Below, one piece after another: positions 44,018 to 54,893 of a stretch of 64,000 nucleotides of DNA (within the stretch, counting starts at the first letter, position 1; each line of letters begins with the position of its first letter). Both the position numbers and the translations under genes were made by a program. The notes beneath the pieces are model-generated. The model was not told the origin of the DNA. It did no database searches and was given only the letters and a program-made list of their open reading frames with translations. Location of the stretch: NCBI RefSeq assembly GCF_003202155.1, contig NZ_QFLI01000001.1, forward strand, positions 806,001-870,000, given 5' to 3'. The stretch is from Marinifilum breve. Lineage in GTDB: Bacteria; Bacteroidota; Bacteroidia; Bacteroidales; Marinifilaceae.

Positions 44018-46411
44018 TTATCCCATAATTACTTCTACCTGATATTCTTTGCCTTCTTCGCCAACAGGTAGCTTGTTTCCTTCAATAATTTCACCGTTCA
44101 TTTTTAGGCAGGCAATCCCTTTCATTACACGATTAGGGTTTGAAACAGAGATGTTATAAACCGCACCTCTGAAATTTCTTACAACCTTAAAACCTTCCCA
44201 TGAATCCGGGACACAAGGATCTACTGTCAAACCATCGATTTCTGGTCGAATTCCCAATAAGTATCTTGTTGCAGCATAGTAAGCCCATGTTGCCGTTCCA
44301 CTCAACCATGGCAAGCGGGAAGAACCAAATCGCTTGCTGTAAACACTATGTGTTGACTGTGCATATACATATGGCTCAATTTCTCTTACCTCGGCCATAT
44401 CGTTATATGCTGCAGGCAAGTAGCTCTTGTAATACTTGTATGCTCTGTTTCCATTTCCCAACATACTTTCAGCCATTACTCCCCAACCTTGCGTATGGTT
44501 GAAAATCCCAGCATTCTCTTTCATTCCAGGGTTGAACAATACGGCACGAACAATATCAAAATCTGATTTTTCGAATGGTGGTGCACACAACATGATCCCA
44601 TAATCAGTATACAAATCGTCGTGAACGACATTCATTGCCTTTTCGGCTTTTTCCCTATTGGCATGACCACTAATCACAGCCCAAACCTGTGGATTCATGA
44701 AAATATTACCTTCTTCATTCTCTTTGGCTCCAAAACGGAATCCTTTATCACTAAAGGCACGAACGTAACGGTCTTCATCCCAGCAATGCTCTTCCAGACT
44801 CTTATCCAAAATTCTTAACTCCTGCTCTGCCCATTCCACTTCTTTTGTCAAGCCCAGTTTTTCAGAAACCTCACTGTATTTGGCCAAAGCATAACGCAAT
44901 TGGAATGCTACAAACACCGATTCACCTTCATATCCCAAAACCAGGCAATCATTCCAGTCGGCAGCCAATCCACATGGAATCCCGTGAGCTCCTGAACGCT
45001 CCAGGTTAAACTCAATGGCTCTTCTTAAATGTCCAAGTACAGAATCTTTTCCCTTATCGGCATAGGGTAGTTCTTTTAGGTAGAAATCAAAATTCCCTGT
45101 TTCATTTACATATTCAGGAATGGCATTGAACAACCACAAACAATCGTCTGAACGGTATTCATTTGCCTCAGGTTCTTTCTCCTGTCCTGGTTTGTGTGCG
45201 AATGGCTTCACCACTGGCATCGCTCCTCCGGTTGAAGCCTGACCTGTGATCAATAGCTCCAGACGTTCTCCTGCCTCTTCGGGAACAGAATGCATCACGC
45301 CCAACATATCCTGTACTGAATCACGATACCCTAAACCATCACGAACTCCAGCATATACTAAACTGGCAGCTCTTGACCATGCATAGGTAATCTGACAATT
45401 GTATGGACTCCAAACATTCAGCATGCTGTTGACATCAGCATCAGGAGTTTCAACTTGCATTACTTCCAAACGGCTGTGCCAGTAGTTCTTTAACTCTTCC
45501 AATTCATTTTTCAGAATCGATAGGTCTGCATATTTCTCTTTTACCTCAGCACCTTCTTTTTGTGCACTACCAATTCCCATGACAATGGCGAACTCAACAG
45601 ATTCTCCCGGCTGCAAGCAAATGTCAGTTTGTAAAACCCCGCAAGGATTTCCTCCTTCGGCCAGTGAGCCTGCGCATTCCCCTTTTTGAACAACATCAGG
45701 ATTACCATAGCCATTGTATCTGCCAATAAATACATCTCTATCGGTGTCATAGCCCGAAACCTCTGCTCCTACCATGGCAAAGAAGGTATGGCGCTGCTGA
45801 TCCTTCTGCTGAAAATCCTCAGGCATTTCAGGCATGTTGATATTCGATCCATGATCGATAATGCCATCAACAACCGACATGTTTGCGATGTACTGCGTGT
45901 ACTGAAGGTTGCCCAAATCATCCCCTGCATTCCAGTTACAGGCATACTCTACAAACGGAAAAGCCCTTAAGTTTCTTGTCTCCTTGCCCTTATTGGTAAG
46001 CTTCACCATCCATGCTTCATAAGCCTTTCCCCTGGGAACAAAGTAGCTTACTTCCGAAGCGATGTCTTTGTATTCCGAACTAATTTTTGTGTAAGCAGTT
46101 CCGTGTCGGCACTCGGTTTTAAATTGCTCCAGCGACTTTCCAACTGGCTGCCATGAAGCCGACCAAAAATCTTTGGAATCCTTGTCGTGAAAATACAGGT
46201 AACGCCCTGCCTGATCCATAGGGACTGAGTTGAAACGCAATCGGGTAAAGCGCCCCTGAGCTGCTGATTTATAAAAGCTGTATCCTCCGGCATTATTGGT
46301 TATAATCGCTCCGTAGTTTGTATCTCCCAGGTAGTTGGTCCATGATGCCGGAGTATCCGGTCGTTCCACTACATATTCTTTATTCTTATCGTCAAAATAT
46401 CCGTACTTCAT
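44018..46411 (-). CDS. GH94 beta-glycoside phosphorylase, specificity unclear
   Basis: A 797-residue cytoplasmic phosphorylase when started at the ATG at 46411 (MKYGYFDD, the usual GH94 start); a TTG nine bases upstream is the alternative. It has the N-terminal beta-sandwich, a helical linker and the (alpha/alpha)6 catalytic barrel, with GLAADWNDCLVLG carrying the catalytic Asp (about D488), GLGYRDSVQDMLG, and PGMKENAGIFNHTQGW for phosphate binding. It splits a disaccharide with phosphate to a sugar 1-phosphate plus a monosaccharide. It differs from the cellobiose phosphorylase at 50015-52465 in the acceptor-binding segments, so chitobiose-, laminaribiose- or sophorose-type substrates are possible. 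No signal peptide. Confidence 0.88.
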   Translation of the reverse strand: MKYGYFDDKNKEYVVERPDTPASWTNYLGDTNYGAIITNNAGGYSFYKSAAQGRFTRLRFNSVPMDQAGRYLYFHDKDSKDFWSASWQPVGKSLEQFKTECRHGTAYTKISSEYKDIASEVSYFVPRGKAYEAWMVKLTNKGKETRNLRAFPFVEYACNWNAGDDLGNLQYTQYIANMSVVDGIIDHGSNINMPEMPEDFQQKDQQRHTFFAMVGAEVSGYDTDRDVFIGRYNGYGNPDVVQKGECAGSLAEGGNPCGVLQTDICLQPGESVEFAIVMGIGSAQKEGAEVKEKYADLSILKNELEELKNYWHSRLEVMQVETPDADVNSMLNVWSPYNCQITYAWSRAASLVYAGVRDGLGYRDSVQDMLGVMHSVPEEAGERLELLITGQASTGGAMPVVKPFAHKPGQEKEPEANEYRSDDCLWLFNAIPEYVNETGNFDFYLKELPYADKGKDSVLGHLRRAIEFNLERSGAHGIPCGLAADWNDCLVLGYEGESVFVAFQLRYALAKYSEVSEKLGLTKEVEWAEQELRILDKSLEEHCWDEDRYVRAFSDKGFRFGAKENEEGNIFMNPQVWAVISGHANREKAEKAMNVVHDDLYTDYGIMLCAPPFEKSDFDIVRAVLFNPGMKENAGIFNHTQGWGVMAESMLGNGNRAYKYYKSYLPAAYNDMAEVREIEPYVYAQSTHSVYSKRFGSSRLPWLSGTATWAYYAATRYLLGIRPEIDGLTVDPCVPDSWEGFKVVRNFRGAVYNISVSNPNRVMKGIACLKMNGEIIEGNKLPVGEEGKEYQVEVIMG

Positions 46412-46423
46412 TTTCTTCAATCT

Positions 46424-48112
46424 CTAGTTATTAGTAGCTAGTCTCTTCTTTAATTCTATTGATAGTTTCTCTCCAAAACTTTTGGCACCTTCCACATTAA
46501 AGTGAACGGCATCTTTCAGGTCTTCGAGTTTGGAAATCTCTTCTCCCCTGATTAGGAAAATGTTCTGATCGCCATTCTGTTGAAACTCTTTCACCACCTG
46601 AGTCATACTCTTTCTAAATTCAGCTATACTCTCCCCACTCTTTTTACTGCGCAGAGTTTTTGTATGGGTTGGTGTAATACAGAACAGCTTGGTATGGCTG
46701 TGTTTTTCACGTATGTTTGTCAGGAAATTCTCCAATCTTTTGCTGTACGCTTTCGCTGATATTCCCTCTCCATTGTAGTCATTGTATCCAATCAGGATGG
46801 TCATGTAATCGATATGGGAAAAGTCATCCCTGATCATTTCAGCCATAGGCACAGAAGTTTTCCCTCCTCCTACGGCTACATTATACAAATCCCAGTTCAT
46901 TTCACGGGATAGTATAAAAGGATAGGTTTGATGACTTGCCTGCTGCCCGGTACCATGAGTAATGGAATTTCCGTAAGCCACATAAACAGGTTTCTCTTCC
47001 GATTTAATTTCTTTCAAGTGATGTCCTTCTTCCAGTTCAATATTTACAAGACCTACATTGGACCAGTTCGGAAGACTGATTTCATAGCTAACTTCTTTAG
47101 CTTTATGCGCAGATTCTATATCAAATGATAATAAGGGTCCATCCTTTTTTCCAAACTTGGCGACTTTTACAAACTCCTTATTTTGATAGATTCCGAAAAC
47201 AGGTCCTCGATTGTCTCCTTCCAATACTTTAAAGTTGACCTTTACTTTGGGACTGGCCGTTTTAAATGACACAATAACACCTGTGTTTGTTTGTGCTTTT
47301 ACAGGACTAAACTTGCTTTTAGATTTCGACATTGCCAATAAGCTGGCTGAATGACGAGGAAATACCATCACTCCATTCTTGATGTAATGATATTTACTTC
47401 CTTTAATCTTAATCAGCGAATGATTGGCTGCTATGGAATTTTCTTCACCCGAAGACAGTAATTGCGATACGGTGACAAACTGATACCCCTCTGATTTTAA
47501 TTGAGGAAGTACTTGCTTCAATGCTTTGATGGTATGTTGTCTCTCATGACAAAGAACAATCGCCCCTGAATGAACCTCCTCCATGATTCGTTTTACGATT
47601 CCCTCAACTGGTACATCTTTCTTTGCATCCCTGGCATAAACGGAAGCATTCACCGCTTTCAAGCCAAGAGATTCCAAATTATTACTATTCAGCATATCAT
47701 ACTTTAGAAAAGGGGCACGATACAAGCTTGGCAAGTATCCCAATTCTTTCTTTATCATCTCCTGAAAGCCTTTTATCTCCTGCATCGATTCATCTTTCGT
47801 GGTAGTTTCCAACGGACGTTTATGCGTCATGCTATGGTTGCCTATTTCATGCCCTCTTTGCAATACCTCTTTGGCTAAGGCTGTATGCTTCGACAGGTTT
47901 CTCCCAATGGTAAAGAAGGTGGCTTTTCCATCTGCTTTCTCAAACAAGTTCATGATTTCAGCAGTAGTCTGCGGATTGGGTCCATCATCAAATGTAAAAG
48001 CAAGCAACTTCTGCTTTGTCTTAACAGATTGTAAAGGTTCAATTGTCTGACTCATGACAGACAAAGCTGCCAGCAGGAAAATTCCAATCGATATAATTAA
48101 TCTCTTATTCAT
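46424..48112 (-). CDS. NodB polysaccharide deacetylase fused to SGNH esterase
   Basis: A 562-residue secreted two-enzyme fusion (ATG at 48112; signal peptide up to about SVMSQ). The N-terminal NodB domain (about 35-215) has all metal motifs: FDDGPN (D42, D43), GNHSMTH (H93, H97), YRAPF, and VLCHE (H189). A beta-rich middle region (about 230-370) resembles the N-terminal domain found ahead of CE2/SGNH esterases. The C-terminal SGNH domain has YGNSITHG (Ser383), GGGK, GYND and DAVHF (D534, H537). It could remove N- or O-acetyl groups as well as O-acyl esters from one glycan. It is 12 bp upstream of the GH94 gene. Confidence 0.9.
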   Translation of the reverse strand: MNKRLIISIGIFLLAALSVMSQTIEPLQSVKTKQKLLAFTFDDGPNPQTTAEIMNLFEKADGKATFFTIGRNLSKHTALAKEVLQRGHEIGNHSMTHKRPLETTTKDESMQEIKGFQEMIKKELGYLPSLYRAPFLKYDMLNSNNLESLGLKAVNASVYARDAKKDVPVEGIVKRIMEEVHSGAIVLCHERQHTIKALKQVLPQLKSEGYQFVTVSQLLSSGEENSIAANHSLIKIKGSKYHYIKNGVMVFPRHSASLLAMSKSKSKFSPVKAQTNTGVIVSFKTASPKVKVNFKVLEGDNRGPVFGIYQNKEFVKVAKFGKKDGPLLSFDIESAHKAKEVSYEISLPNWSNVGLVNIELEEGHHLKEIKSEEKPVYVAYGNSITHGTGQQASHQTYPFILSREMNWDLYNVAVGGGKTSVPMAEMIRDDFSHIDYMTILIGYNDYNGEGISAKAYSKRLENFLTNIREKHSHTKLFCITPTHTKTLRSKKSGESIAEFRKSMTQVVKEFQQNGDQNIFLIRGEEISKLEDLKDAVHFNVEGAKSFGEKLSIELKKRLATNN

Positions 48113-48153
48113 GCAATTCAACTTTTCAAGTTCGAACTAATTCAAATGAATGA

Positions 48154-48227
48154 GGGGCTGCTAAATCGAGTACGCCACTACAAAAAGTACTCTACCAAAT
48201 AACAAAACCTCTACGCCTTGCAGCCCC
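48154..48227 (-). terminator. Two-tier stem-loop between transporter and deacetylase genes
   Basis: Outer arms GGGGCTGC (48154-48161) and GCAGCCCC (48220-48227), with an inner GAGTAC (48168-48173) / GTACTC (48187-48192) hairpin. There is no T-run, so partial termination or an mRNA processing site is likely. Confidence 0.5.
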
Positions 48228-48248
48228 TATTCAATTTACAATTAAAAA

Positions 48249-49877
48249 TTAGTCCTTTACTCTTCTTAATTTCAACTCCTGTTCTACTTCACCTAAAAAC
48301 TTCTCATCCAGCTTGTAGAACAGCATAAAGATGGCTGCCAGCACACTTCCCGCAGCAGGAATCAAACTCATCATCAATTGAATTCCTGTTAAAGCTCCGT
48401 CGGCTTGCTCTACATTGGCCTTGAAACCAAATGCAGCCAATAACCATCCTGCCAATGCTCCTCCAATGGTCCATCCAAACTTTTGTGCCATGGTTGATGC
48501 CGACATCACCAAACCTGTTGCTCTTCGTCCGGTTTTCCATTCTGAATAATCTGCTGCATCGGTATACATCGCAAACACCAAAGGTGCAGTTGGCCCAAAT
48601 ACAAAACTGATTAATACCTGTAATACAAACATGGCAATGATGTCATCCTTCCCAACAAAATAGAAGGCAACGGTCAAAACACTGGTAAGAATCATGCTAT
48701 AGATGTATGCTCTCTTTTTTCCGAAGGTTTTCGACAACCACTCCGTTAAGGTGATGGATGCAATGGTTGCAATGGTACCTGCAATCATAAAGCCAGAGGC
48801 CAGGGCATCATTCCCCACATAGTATTTAAAGTAATACATGATGGCTCCATTTCGAACGGAAACATAGGATAAGGTAAAGATTCCCAACACAAACAAAATC
48901 CACCAAGGCTTGTTGGCTGCCAAATCTTTGATGTCATCTTTAAGTGATGTTTTTTGCTCTTTCGCAGGCTGAACTCTCTCTTTGGTAGTTGCAAAAGTAA
49001 TCAGGAACATGATCACTGCCAGGGTAGCCATAACCACCATTGCCCACATAAAACCTTTGCGTTCGTTCACAACACTTACTTTCAGTTGAGCCTTGCCAAG
49101 GTCAACTCCTTCAATATAATCAGCAACAATCACAGTTTTCTTTTCAAACCCCTTCTGCAAGGTCAGTAGTCCACTTGTAGTATCTGCCTCAGCAAACATT
49201 TCAGGAGTAAGTACACAAAGTGATATTTTTCCTTCAACCGGTTCTTCGCCCGGTACAGTAGCTTCCAATTCAATTTTAGATGTTCCGGTTCCTTTTTCAG
49301 TGATCACAATTTCATTTTGAACCTGCTCTGCAATCACAACAGAATCATCGTTTCCTCCAAACTGCTGAACCAATGGAAGGGTAATTCCCTGCACAATAAA
49401 AGCCCCTGCAAAAGCAAAAATAAATCGGTACTGAGAAAAACTTGTGCGCTGAATAGGGTTGGATGAAACCACCCCCATCAAGGCAGAGTAAGGAATATTG
49501 ATAGCCGTATACACCATCATCATTAGTGTATAGGTAATGTATGCATATACAATTTTGCTGGCTACAGACCAATCTGGAGTTGTAAATGTTAGTACTCCGA
49601 TAATTCCAAATGGAATGGCCAACCACAGAATATAAGGTCTAAACTTTCCCCACTTGGTATTGGTTCTGTCCGATAAAATTCCCATTAAAGGATCGTTTAC
49701 CGAATCCCAGATTCTGGTTACCAGAAACATGGTTCCTGCTGCCGCAGCAGGAATACCAAATACATCTGTATAAAAATACAGAAGAAACAGCATGAAGGAT
49801 TGAAAGAACAGATTTGAGGCCGTATCCCCTAAACCGTATCCAATCTTTTCTTTGATATGTATCTTTTCGTTATTCAT
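48249..49877 (-). CDS. GPH-family sugar:cation symporter (MFS) with large loop insertion
   Basis: A 542-residue inner-membrane transporter of the glycoside-pentoside-hexuronide type, started at the ATG at 49877 (MNNEKIHIKEKIGYGLGD). GPH landmarks: NLFFQSFMLFLLYFYTDVFG, RIWDSVNDPLMGILSDRTNTKWGKFRPY, the INIPYSALMGVVS helix, and C-terminal YTDAADYSEWKTGRRATG. Twelve helices are expected. Between helices 6 and 7 (about residues 177-272) there is a ~95-residue hydrophilic, Thr/Val/Glu-rich insertion absent from usual GPH proteins. It lies between cellobiose phosphorylase and the deacetylase fusion, so it probably imports beta-glucan disaccharides for phosphorolysis. Confidence 0.9.
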   Translation of the reverse strand: MNNEKIHIKEKIGYGLGDTASNLFFQSFMLFLLYFYTDVFGIPAAAAGTMFLVTRIWDSVNDPLMGILSDRTNTKWGKFRPYILWLAIPFGIIGVLTFTTPDWSVASKIVYAYITYTLMMMVYTAINIPYSALMGVVSSNPIQRTSFSQYRFIFAFAGAFIVQGITLPLVQQFGGNDDSVVIAEQVQNEIVITEKGTGTSKIELEATVPGEEPVEGKISLCVLTPEMFAEADTTSGLLTLQKGFEKKTVIVADYIEGVDLGKAQLKVSVVNERKGFMWAMVVMATLAVIMFLITFATTKERVQPAKEQKTSLKDDIKDLAANKPWWILFVLGIFTLSYVSVRNGAIMYYFKYYVGNDALASGFMIAGTIATIASITLTEWLSKTFGKKRAYIYSMILTSVLTVAFYFVGKDDIIAMFVLQVLISFVFGPTAPLVFAMYTDAADYSEWKTGRRATGLVMSASTMAQKFGWTIGGALAGWLLAAFGFKANVEQADGALTGIQLMMSLIPAAGSVLAAIFMLFYKLDEKFLGEVEQELKLRRVKD

Positions 49878-49921
49878 AGAATTTCGTTTGGTTAAAAAGT
49901 CTTGTCTATATTGTATTTCAA

Positions 49922-49967
49922 TAGCCCGAACCTGAGGCAGATTAATTGTCTGTCGCAAGCCGGGCTA
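49922..49967 (-). terminator. Stem-loop between cellobiose phosphorylase and transporter genes
   Basis: TAGCCCG (49922-49928) pairs with CGGGCTA (49961-49967), and an inner GGCAGA/TCTGTC stem adds six pairs around an AT loop. No T-run follows. It is one of several structured gaps in this array and may set relative mRNA levels. Confidence 0.5.
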
Positions 49968-50014
49968 TCCACTGTATAGTTAATTATTACTAAGCATTGA
50001 TTTTGTTCTTGCTT

Positions 50015-52465
50015 TTATCCCATAACAACTTTCACCTTATTACAGGTTCCTTTATCCATTACAGGAACGATATTGGTATCCAATTTCTGATCATTCAACC
50101 AAAGCTCTTTAACTCCTTTGGAAACACCTTCAGGATTTTCCACTTCAATCTGATAATTTGCACCTCTGAACTTACGATTCACGGTATAGTTTTTCCACTC
50201 TTCAGGAATACAAGGATCTATTTTTATTCCATTATAGTCTGGCTGAATTCCCAGGATATACTGAACAACTGCATAGAAATTCCATGCTGCTGTACCTGAC
50301 AACCAGCTGTTTTTACCTTCACCTGGCTTGTAGGCATCCTTCCCTGCAATCATCTGGCAATACACATAAGGCTCTACCTTATGAAGCTCCTGAACTTCCT
50401 CTAAGTAAGAAGGACAGATTTGCTTGAAGTAATTCCAGGCTTCCTTACCGCGACCAATTTTGGTTTCCCCGATAATAATCCATGGGTTGTTGTGACAGAA
50501 AATTCCGGCATTCTCCTTGTATCCGGCAGGATAAGTTGAGATTTCGCCATATTCAATCATATACTTGCTGAAAGCAGGATTATTCAATACAATACCGTAA
50601 GGTGTATTCAATCTCTCCTTTACACTGTTCAATGATTTCTCTACCATGCCTTCTTCGATTCCGATTTCAGCCATGGAGCACCATCCCTGAGATTCAATAA
50701 AGATCTTTCCTTCTTCATTTTCGTCAGATCCTACTTTGTTTCCATGAAAATCGTAGGCGCGAAGGAACCATTCACCATCCCAACCTTTGGCTTTAACTGC
50801 TTCTTTCATTTCATCCACAGCTTTCTGTGCACGCCCGGCTTCTTCTGTTTTGCCCAGTTGCTTACACAAATCGATATAGTCGTTTCCATAAACAACAAAC
50901 AAACCTGCAATCATCAATGATTCAGCTTTCGAACCTTCGGTATTGTTCTCGGTAGTCTGGAAAGACTCATTCGGATTGGTTGAGAAACAGTTTAAGTTCA
51001 AACAGTCGTTCCAGTCAGCTCTTCCGATCAATGGCAGGCCATTTGGCCCTAAGTTGTTAATCACATGATTGAAAGAAATCGTTAGGTGATTAAACAATGG
51101 TTGAGCCAGGCTTTCATCATTATCAAATGGTACCAATTCATCAAGAATTGAGAAATCGCCACTCTCTTTGATATAGCTAATAGTTCCTAAAATCAACCAC
51201 ATTGGGTCATCGTTAAATCCACCACCAATGGCATCATTTCCCCTTTTGGTAAGTGGCTGATACTGGTGATAACATCCTCCATCAGGAAACTGAGTAGAGG
51301 CAATATCGATGATTCTTTCACGGGCACGTTCAGGAACCTGGTGTACAAAACCAATTAAATCCTGGTTGGAATCACGGAATCCCATACCACGTCCGATGCC
51401 TACCTCGAAGAAAGATGCAGAACGAGACATGTTAAAGGTAACCATACACTGGTACTGGTTCCAGATGTTTACCATTCGGTTCAACTTATCATCCTCGTGA
51501 TCCAGCGTAATAATACTCAATAGGTTTTCCCAGTAAGCAGCCAGTTCTTCCAGGGCAGCATCTACCTTTTCAACTGTATCAAATTTGGCTATCTGTGCCT
51601 TTGCTTTTGTTTTATTGATAACGCCTTTGCTCTCCCACTTGTCGTCTTCTGCATTTTCAACGTATCCCAAAACAAAAATCAAATCTTTACTTTCTCCTGG
51701 CTGCAACTCAATCTCGAAATAATGAGATGCAATTGGAGACCATCCGTGAGCTTCTGAATTGCGAGGAGATCCATCTAAAACAGCCTGTGGTCCTGAAGCT
51801 TCATTATACAATCCCATAAAGGATTCACGGTCGGTATCATAGCCATCGATATCGGCATTTACATGATAAAATGCAAAGTGATTTCTACGCTCCTTGTATT
51901 CTGTTTTGTGGTACAATGTAGAACCATCAATCTCAACTTCCCCAGTAGAAAGGTTACGCTGAAGATTGTTTTGATCATCTTCGGCATTCCACAAACACCA
52001 CTCATTGTAAGAGAAAAGCTTAAACTTTTTAACTTCTTCACTCTTGTTGGTCAATTTCATTTTCTGAATTTCGCACCAATTCCCAAGTGGAATGAAAAGA
52101 GTAACTTCTGACTCCAATCCATTTTTTTCACCTGTAATCTTGGTATAACTCAAACCATGACGACACTCATACTTATCCAATTCTGTCTTTACAGGTTTCC
52201 ACCCTGGCGACCAAATTGTGTCATTGTCCTTGATATAGAAATAACGTCCTCCGCTATCCATAGGCACATTGTTGTAACGGTACCTGTTCAAGCGACGAAA
52301 CTTGGCATCCTTATAAAAACTGTAACCCCCTGCTGTATTTGAAACCAAGGAGAAAAAATCCTCGTTACCTAAATAATTGATCCATGGAAATGGGGTATTG
52401 GGTTGAGTAATTACATACTCTCTTCTTTCATCATCAAAAAATCCGTACTTCATTTTCTTAGTCAT
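50015..52465 (-). CDS. GH94 cellobiose phosphorylase
   Basis: A cytoplasmic phosphorylase of 816 residues from the ATG at 52465 ([12 protein letters not shown]). It converts cellobiose plus phosphate to glucose 1-phosphate and glucose. It follows the known Cellulomonas gilvus-type enzyme closely by eye: [85 protein letters not shown] with the catalytic Asp (about D487, preceded by W485), SFQTTEN, and [12 protein letters not shown]. Length is equal to the family's. Its presence is the strongest sign that the glycan backbone yields beta-1,4-linked glucose. It is co-transcribed with the GPH transporter. The longer frame to 52519 adds 18 residues without support. Confidence 0.95.
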   Translation of the reverse strand: MTKKMKYGFFDDERREYVITQPNTPFPWINYLGNEDFFSLVSNTAGGYSFYKDAKFRRLNRYRYNNVPMDSGGRYFYIKDNDTIWSPGWKPVKTELDKYECRHGLSYTKITGEKNGLESEVTLFIPLGNWCEIQKMKLTNKSEEVKKFKLFSYNEWCLWNAEDDQNNLQRNLSTGEVEIDGSTLYHKTEYKERRNHFAFYHVNADIDGYDTDRESFMGLYNEASGPQAVLDGSPRNSEAHGWSPIASHYFEIELQPGESKDLIFVLGYVENAEDDKWESKGVINKTKAKAQIAKFDTVEKVDAALEELAAYWENLLSIITLDHEDDKLNRMVNIWNQYQCMVTFNMSRSASFFEVGIGRGMGFRDSNQDLIGFVHQVPERARERIIDIASTQFPDGGCYHQYQPLTKRGNDAIGGGFNDDPMWLILGTISYIKESGDFSILDELVPFDNDESLAQPLFNHLTISFNHVINNLGPNGLPLIGRADWNDCLNLNCFSTNPNESFQTTENNTEGSKAESLMIAGLFVVYGNDYIDLCKQLGKTEEAGRAQKAVDEMKEAVKAKGWDGEWFLRAYDFHGNKVGSDENEEGKIFIESQGWCSMAEIGIEEGMVEKSLNSVKERLNTPYGIVLNNPAFSKYMIEYGEISTYPAGYKENAGIFCHNNPWIIIGETKIGRGKEAWNYFKQICPSYLEEVQELHKVEPYVYCQMIAGKDAYKPGEGKNSWLSGTAAWNFYAVVQYILGIQPDYNGIKIDPCIPEEWKNYTVNRKFRGANYQIEVENPEGVSKGVKELWLNDQKLDTNIVPVMDKGTCNKVKVVMG

Positions 52466-52551
52466 TAATGTTTCTGTTGCCGATTGATCATTTTCGGGAC
52501 AAAGAGCAGGACGTAACAAATAGGTCCTACTCTTTTCTAACCAACTAATTT

Positions 52552-54267
52552 CTACTTCTTAAATTCACCGAAAACTCCCGGTAAGTCGTTCAAATACTTT
52601 TTCAACTCTTTCTTCAATCCCTTTAACTTGGCGCTGTAAGCTTCGTTTTCATACAGGTTATCTTGTTCCTTAGGGTCTTTATTTAAATCGTAAAGCTGAT
52701 CGGCATCGTAATAGTGCTTATAGCGTTTTGTTGAAGGGTATTCAGCATCACCACCTCCAGGTATCAACATCAAGTGTGAAAAAGGAAGACTTGCGTCATC
52801 GAAATGGTATTTCAATTTGTTTGCGATACGGAAATTGTTCCAATCATCCAACTTCTGCTGACGCTCTTTCATGCTCCAGTTCATGGCATACTCAGGGTAA
52901 CGCAAAGCAATGTATTTGTGATTGTCCATCAACACCCCGCGAGAGAATCCCATTTCGAAATAAAGCGACTCGTGAATCTTTTCTTTCTTTCCATCCAGAA
53001 TTGGCAAGAAACTTTTTCCATCAAAGGCTTTCACCTTTTCAACTTTTCCACCGGCCATATCGTAGATGGTTGGTGCAAAGTCGATGTTTGAAACCAAGGC
53101 CTCGTTTCTATTGCCACACTTGAATCCTCCCTTTTTCCAAACAATTGACGGGCTACTTACACCGCCTTCGTAAACCGATCCTTTGGCATACTGACCGTGA
53201 TCGCTAAAGAAGAAAATGATGGTATTGTCTAACTTTCCTTCATCTTCCAGTCTTTGCATTAAAGCACCAAGAGCATCGTCAATCCACAATACATTAGCTT
53301 TGTTTTCAGGAATATTTCCCGGTGTTGCCAATCCTGCATCAATTAAACGCTGACCAATTGTCTCTTTGGCTGGCTGCACATTAGGTGCTTTATCCAAAAT
53401 TCCTTCTGAGGTGATTCTGCGATCCGCATCCCAGGCCTGTTCTGCATTTGTTGGTCCGTGAGGAACAGTTGTAGCATAGTAAAGGAAGAAAGGCTGATCT
53501 TCTGCTTTATCCATAAAGTTCAAACTCTTCTCTGTAATCCAGTCCAGATTGTGATATCTCAACTTTTCAGGTCCCAAATAGCTTGGGTTATCGTAATAAT
53601 TTGCCCCGGCATAATCAAAGCCACACTTTTTCATGGCATCGGCAATCAGCTTGGCATTTCGTTTCAGTACTTTCACAGCATCCGGCGAAGTAGGATCCGT
53701 ATCCAAAGGAAGTTTTCTCCAACCTTCTGCCTCAATTACATGATCTTTTCCGAAAAAACCTGTGGTATATCCCTGCTTCTTCAAAAGCTTGGCAATTGAA
53801 TTCGATTTTGGTGTCATAAAAGAATTCCATTGTACCACAGTTTCCCCATCCATTCTCTTGGTATCCTTCAAAAATCCTTCATTTTGAGCACGACTGGCAT
53901 ACTGACCGGTCAAACAAGAAAATCGACTAGGAGTACAAACAGCCGAACTCACATGCTGTCCGAACATAATGGTTCCCTCCTTTGCCAAACGATCGATATT
54001 GGGGGTCAAGTTTTTACCCTTACCTTCTGGCAAACAATTAAATTGAAAACGTTCCATATCATCAGCAATAAAAAAGATGATATTTGGTTTTTCCTGCTGC
54101 GATGCGATATACTTCCCTGCCGAATCACCTTTTTTACTTACAGGTACAACAGCCTGCGCCTGATTTTCTCCTGCCAATAAACAGAATGGCAACATCGCTA
54201 AACTTAAGCTCTTAGCTGATCTTGATAAAAGACCTGTGCTTCTTCTTGTTTTTATAGTTTCGTTCAT
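52552..54267 (-). CDS. Sulfatase with long signal region
   Basis: A 571-residue S1 sulfatase. The N-terminal 40 residues (twin Arg at 8-9, then a hydrophobic stretch ending QAQA) form the export signal. [15 protein letters not shown] metal motif, maturation motif CTPSRFS (Cys111), [13 protein letters not shown] in place of the usual [21 protein letters not shown], and a Lys-rich end. Replacement of GKWH by GKDH and the DDMERFQ motif set it apart from the other nine sulfatases here, suggesting another S1 subfamily and another sulfate position. It lies 86 bp upstream of the cellobiose phosphorylase gene. Confidence 0.94.
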   Translation of the reverse strand: MNETIKTRRSTGLLSRSAKSLSLAMLPFCLLAGENQAQAVVPVSKKGDSAGKYIASQQEKPNIIFFIADDMERFQFNCLPEGKGKNLTPNIDRLAKEGTIMFGQHVSSAVCTPSRFSCLTGQYASRAQNEGFLKDTKRMDGETVVQWNSFMTPKSNSIAKLLKKQGYTTGFFGKDHVIEAEGWRKLPLDTDPTSPDAVKVLKRNAKLIADAMKKCGFDYAGANYYDNPSYLGPEKLRYHNLDWITEKSLNFMDKAEDQPFFLYYATTVPHGPTNAEQAWDADRRITSEGILDKAPNVQPAKETIGQRLIDAGLATPGNIPENKANVLWIDDALGALMQRLEDEGKLDNTIIFFFSDHGQYAKGSVYEGGVSSPSIVWKKGGFKCGNRNEALVSNIDFAPTIYDMAGGKVEKVKAFDGKSFLPILDGKKEKIHESLYFEMGFSRGVLMDNHKYIALRYPEYAMNWSMKERQQKLDDWNNFRIANKLKYHFDDASLPFSHLMLIPGGGDAEYPSTKRYKHYYDADQLYDLNKDPKEQDNLYENEAYSAKLKGLKKELKKYLNDLPGVFGEFKK

Positions 54268-54893
54268 GTATTTGTTATTTTTCCTTCAACCAGCCTGCTT
54301 ACTCTCAAATTCTATTTGCTTGAAAAAACCTCTGCCAATTGAAAAATTTATCAATTATCTTAAAGTTTCGTTATCCTTTGTTCCTTATTGGCACAAACGA
54401 TGACACATTGTGGAAGGCCCCGATTTTTTTAAAGCTTTAAGGAACAGTAGCAAAAATAGATTGAGGGGGATGAAAGGTGGTTCACTCATGAATCGGAAAG
54501 GTAGGTTTTACGATCTATCGCGCTAAAGTGCAAAAAAGAAGCTCATCTGAAAAAGGTAATTGCCAGCCTACTACAGAAATTCAAAGGCTTTTTTTTAGCT
54601 TTCACAACTAGTATATTTGAATACTCTAAAAGAAAATAGATGAACCAAAAACAGTAGTTTTTCAAGCAATTTTTCGGGAAGGAAACAACACTTGCCTAGT
54701 GATATTTTGAGTTTCAAATTCCCATAATTTGAGCCAAAGCGAAAATTTGGCACTCAATTTTTATGGGCATTCTTCCAAAAGTTTAATAGATACTAAAAAA
54801 TTATTGGAACATGCCCACAAATCACAAAAATGAAAAACGCAGACATTGCTAGTTGCAATATCTGCGTTATTGTATTTAGAATTCTGTCCTGCG
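54268..54893. other. 626 bp gap with terminator and weak promoter
   Basis: A strong stem-loop lies at 54836-54868 (AACGCAGA/TCTGCGTT plus inner ATTGC/GCAAT, loop TAGTT), followed on the minus strand by TTTTTCATTTTTG; it terminates the sulfatase gene at 54894. A TATTTTTG -7-like box (54451-54458, minus strand) could start the downstream sulfatase transcript, though no -33 TTTG is in place. The rest holds no gene that I can support. Confidence 0.6.

Noticed and set aside
46412-46420. TTG start for the GH94 gene and TTG start at 48121 for the deacetylase fusion
   Set aside because: An ATG a few codons inside matches the family start or signal peptide better in both cases.
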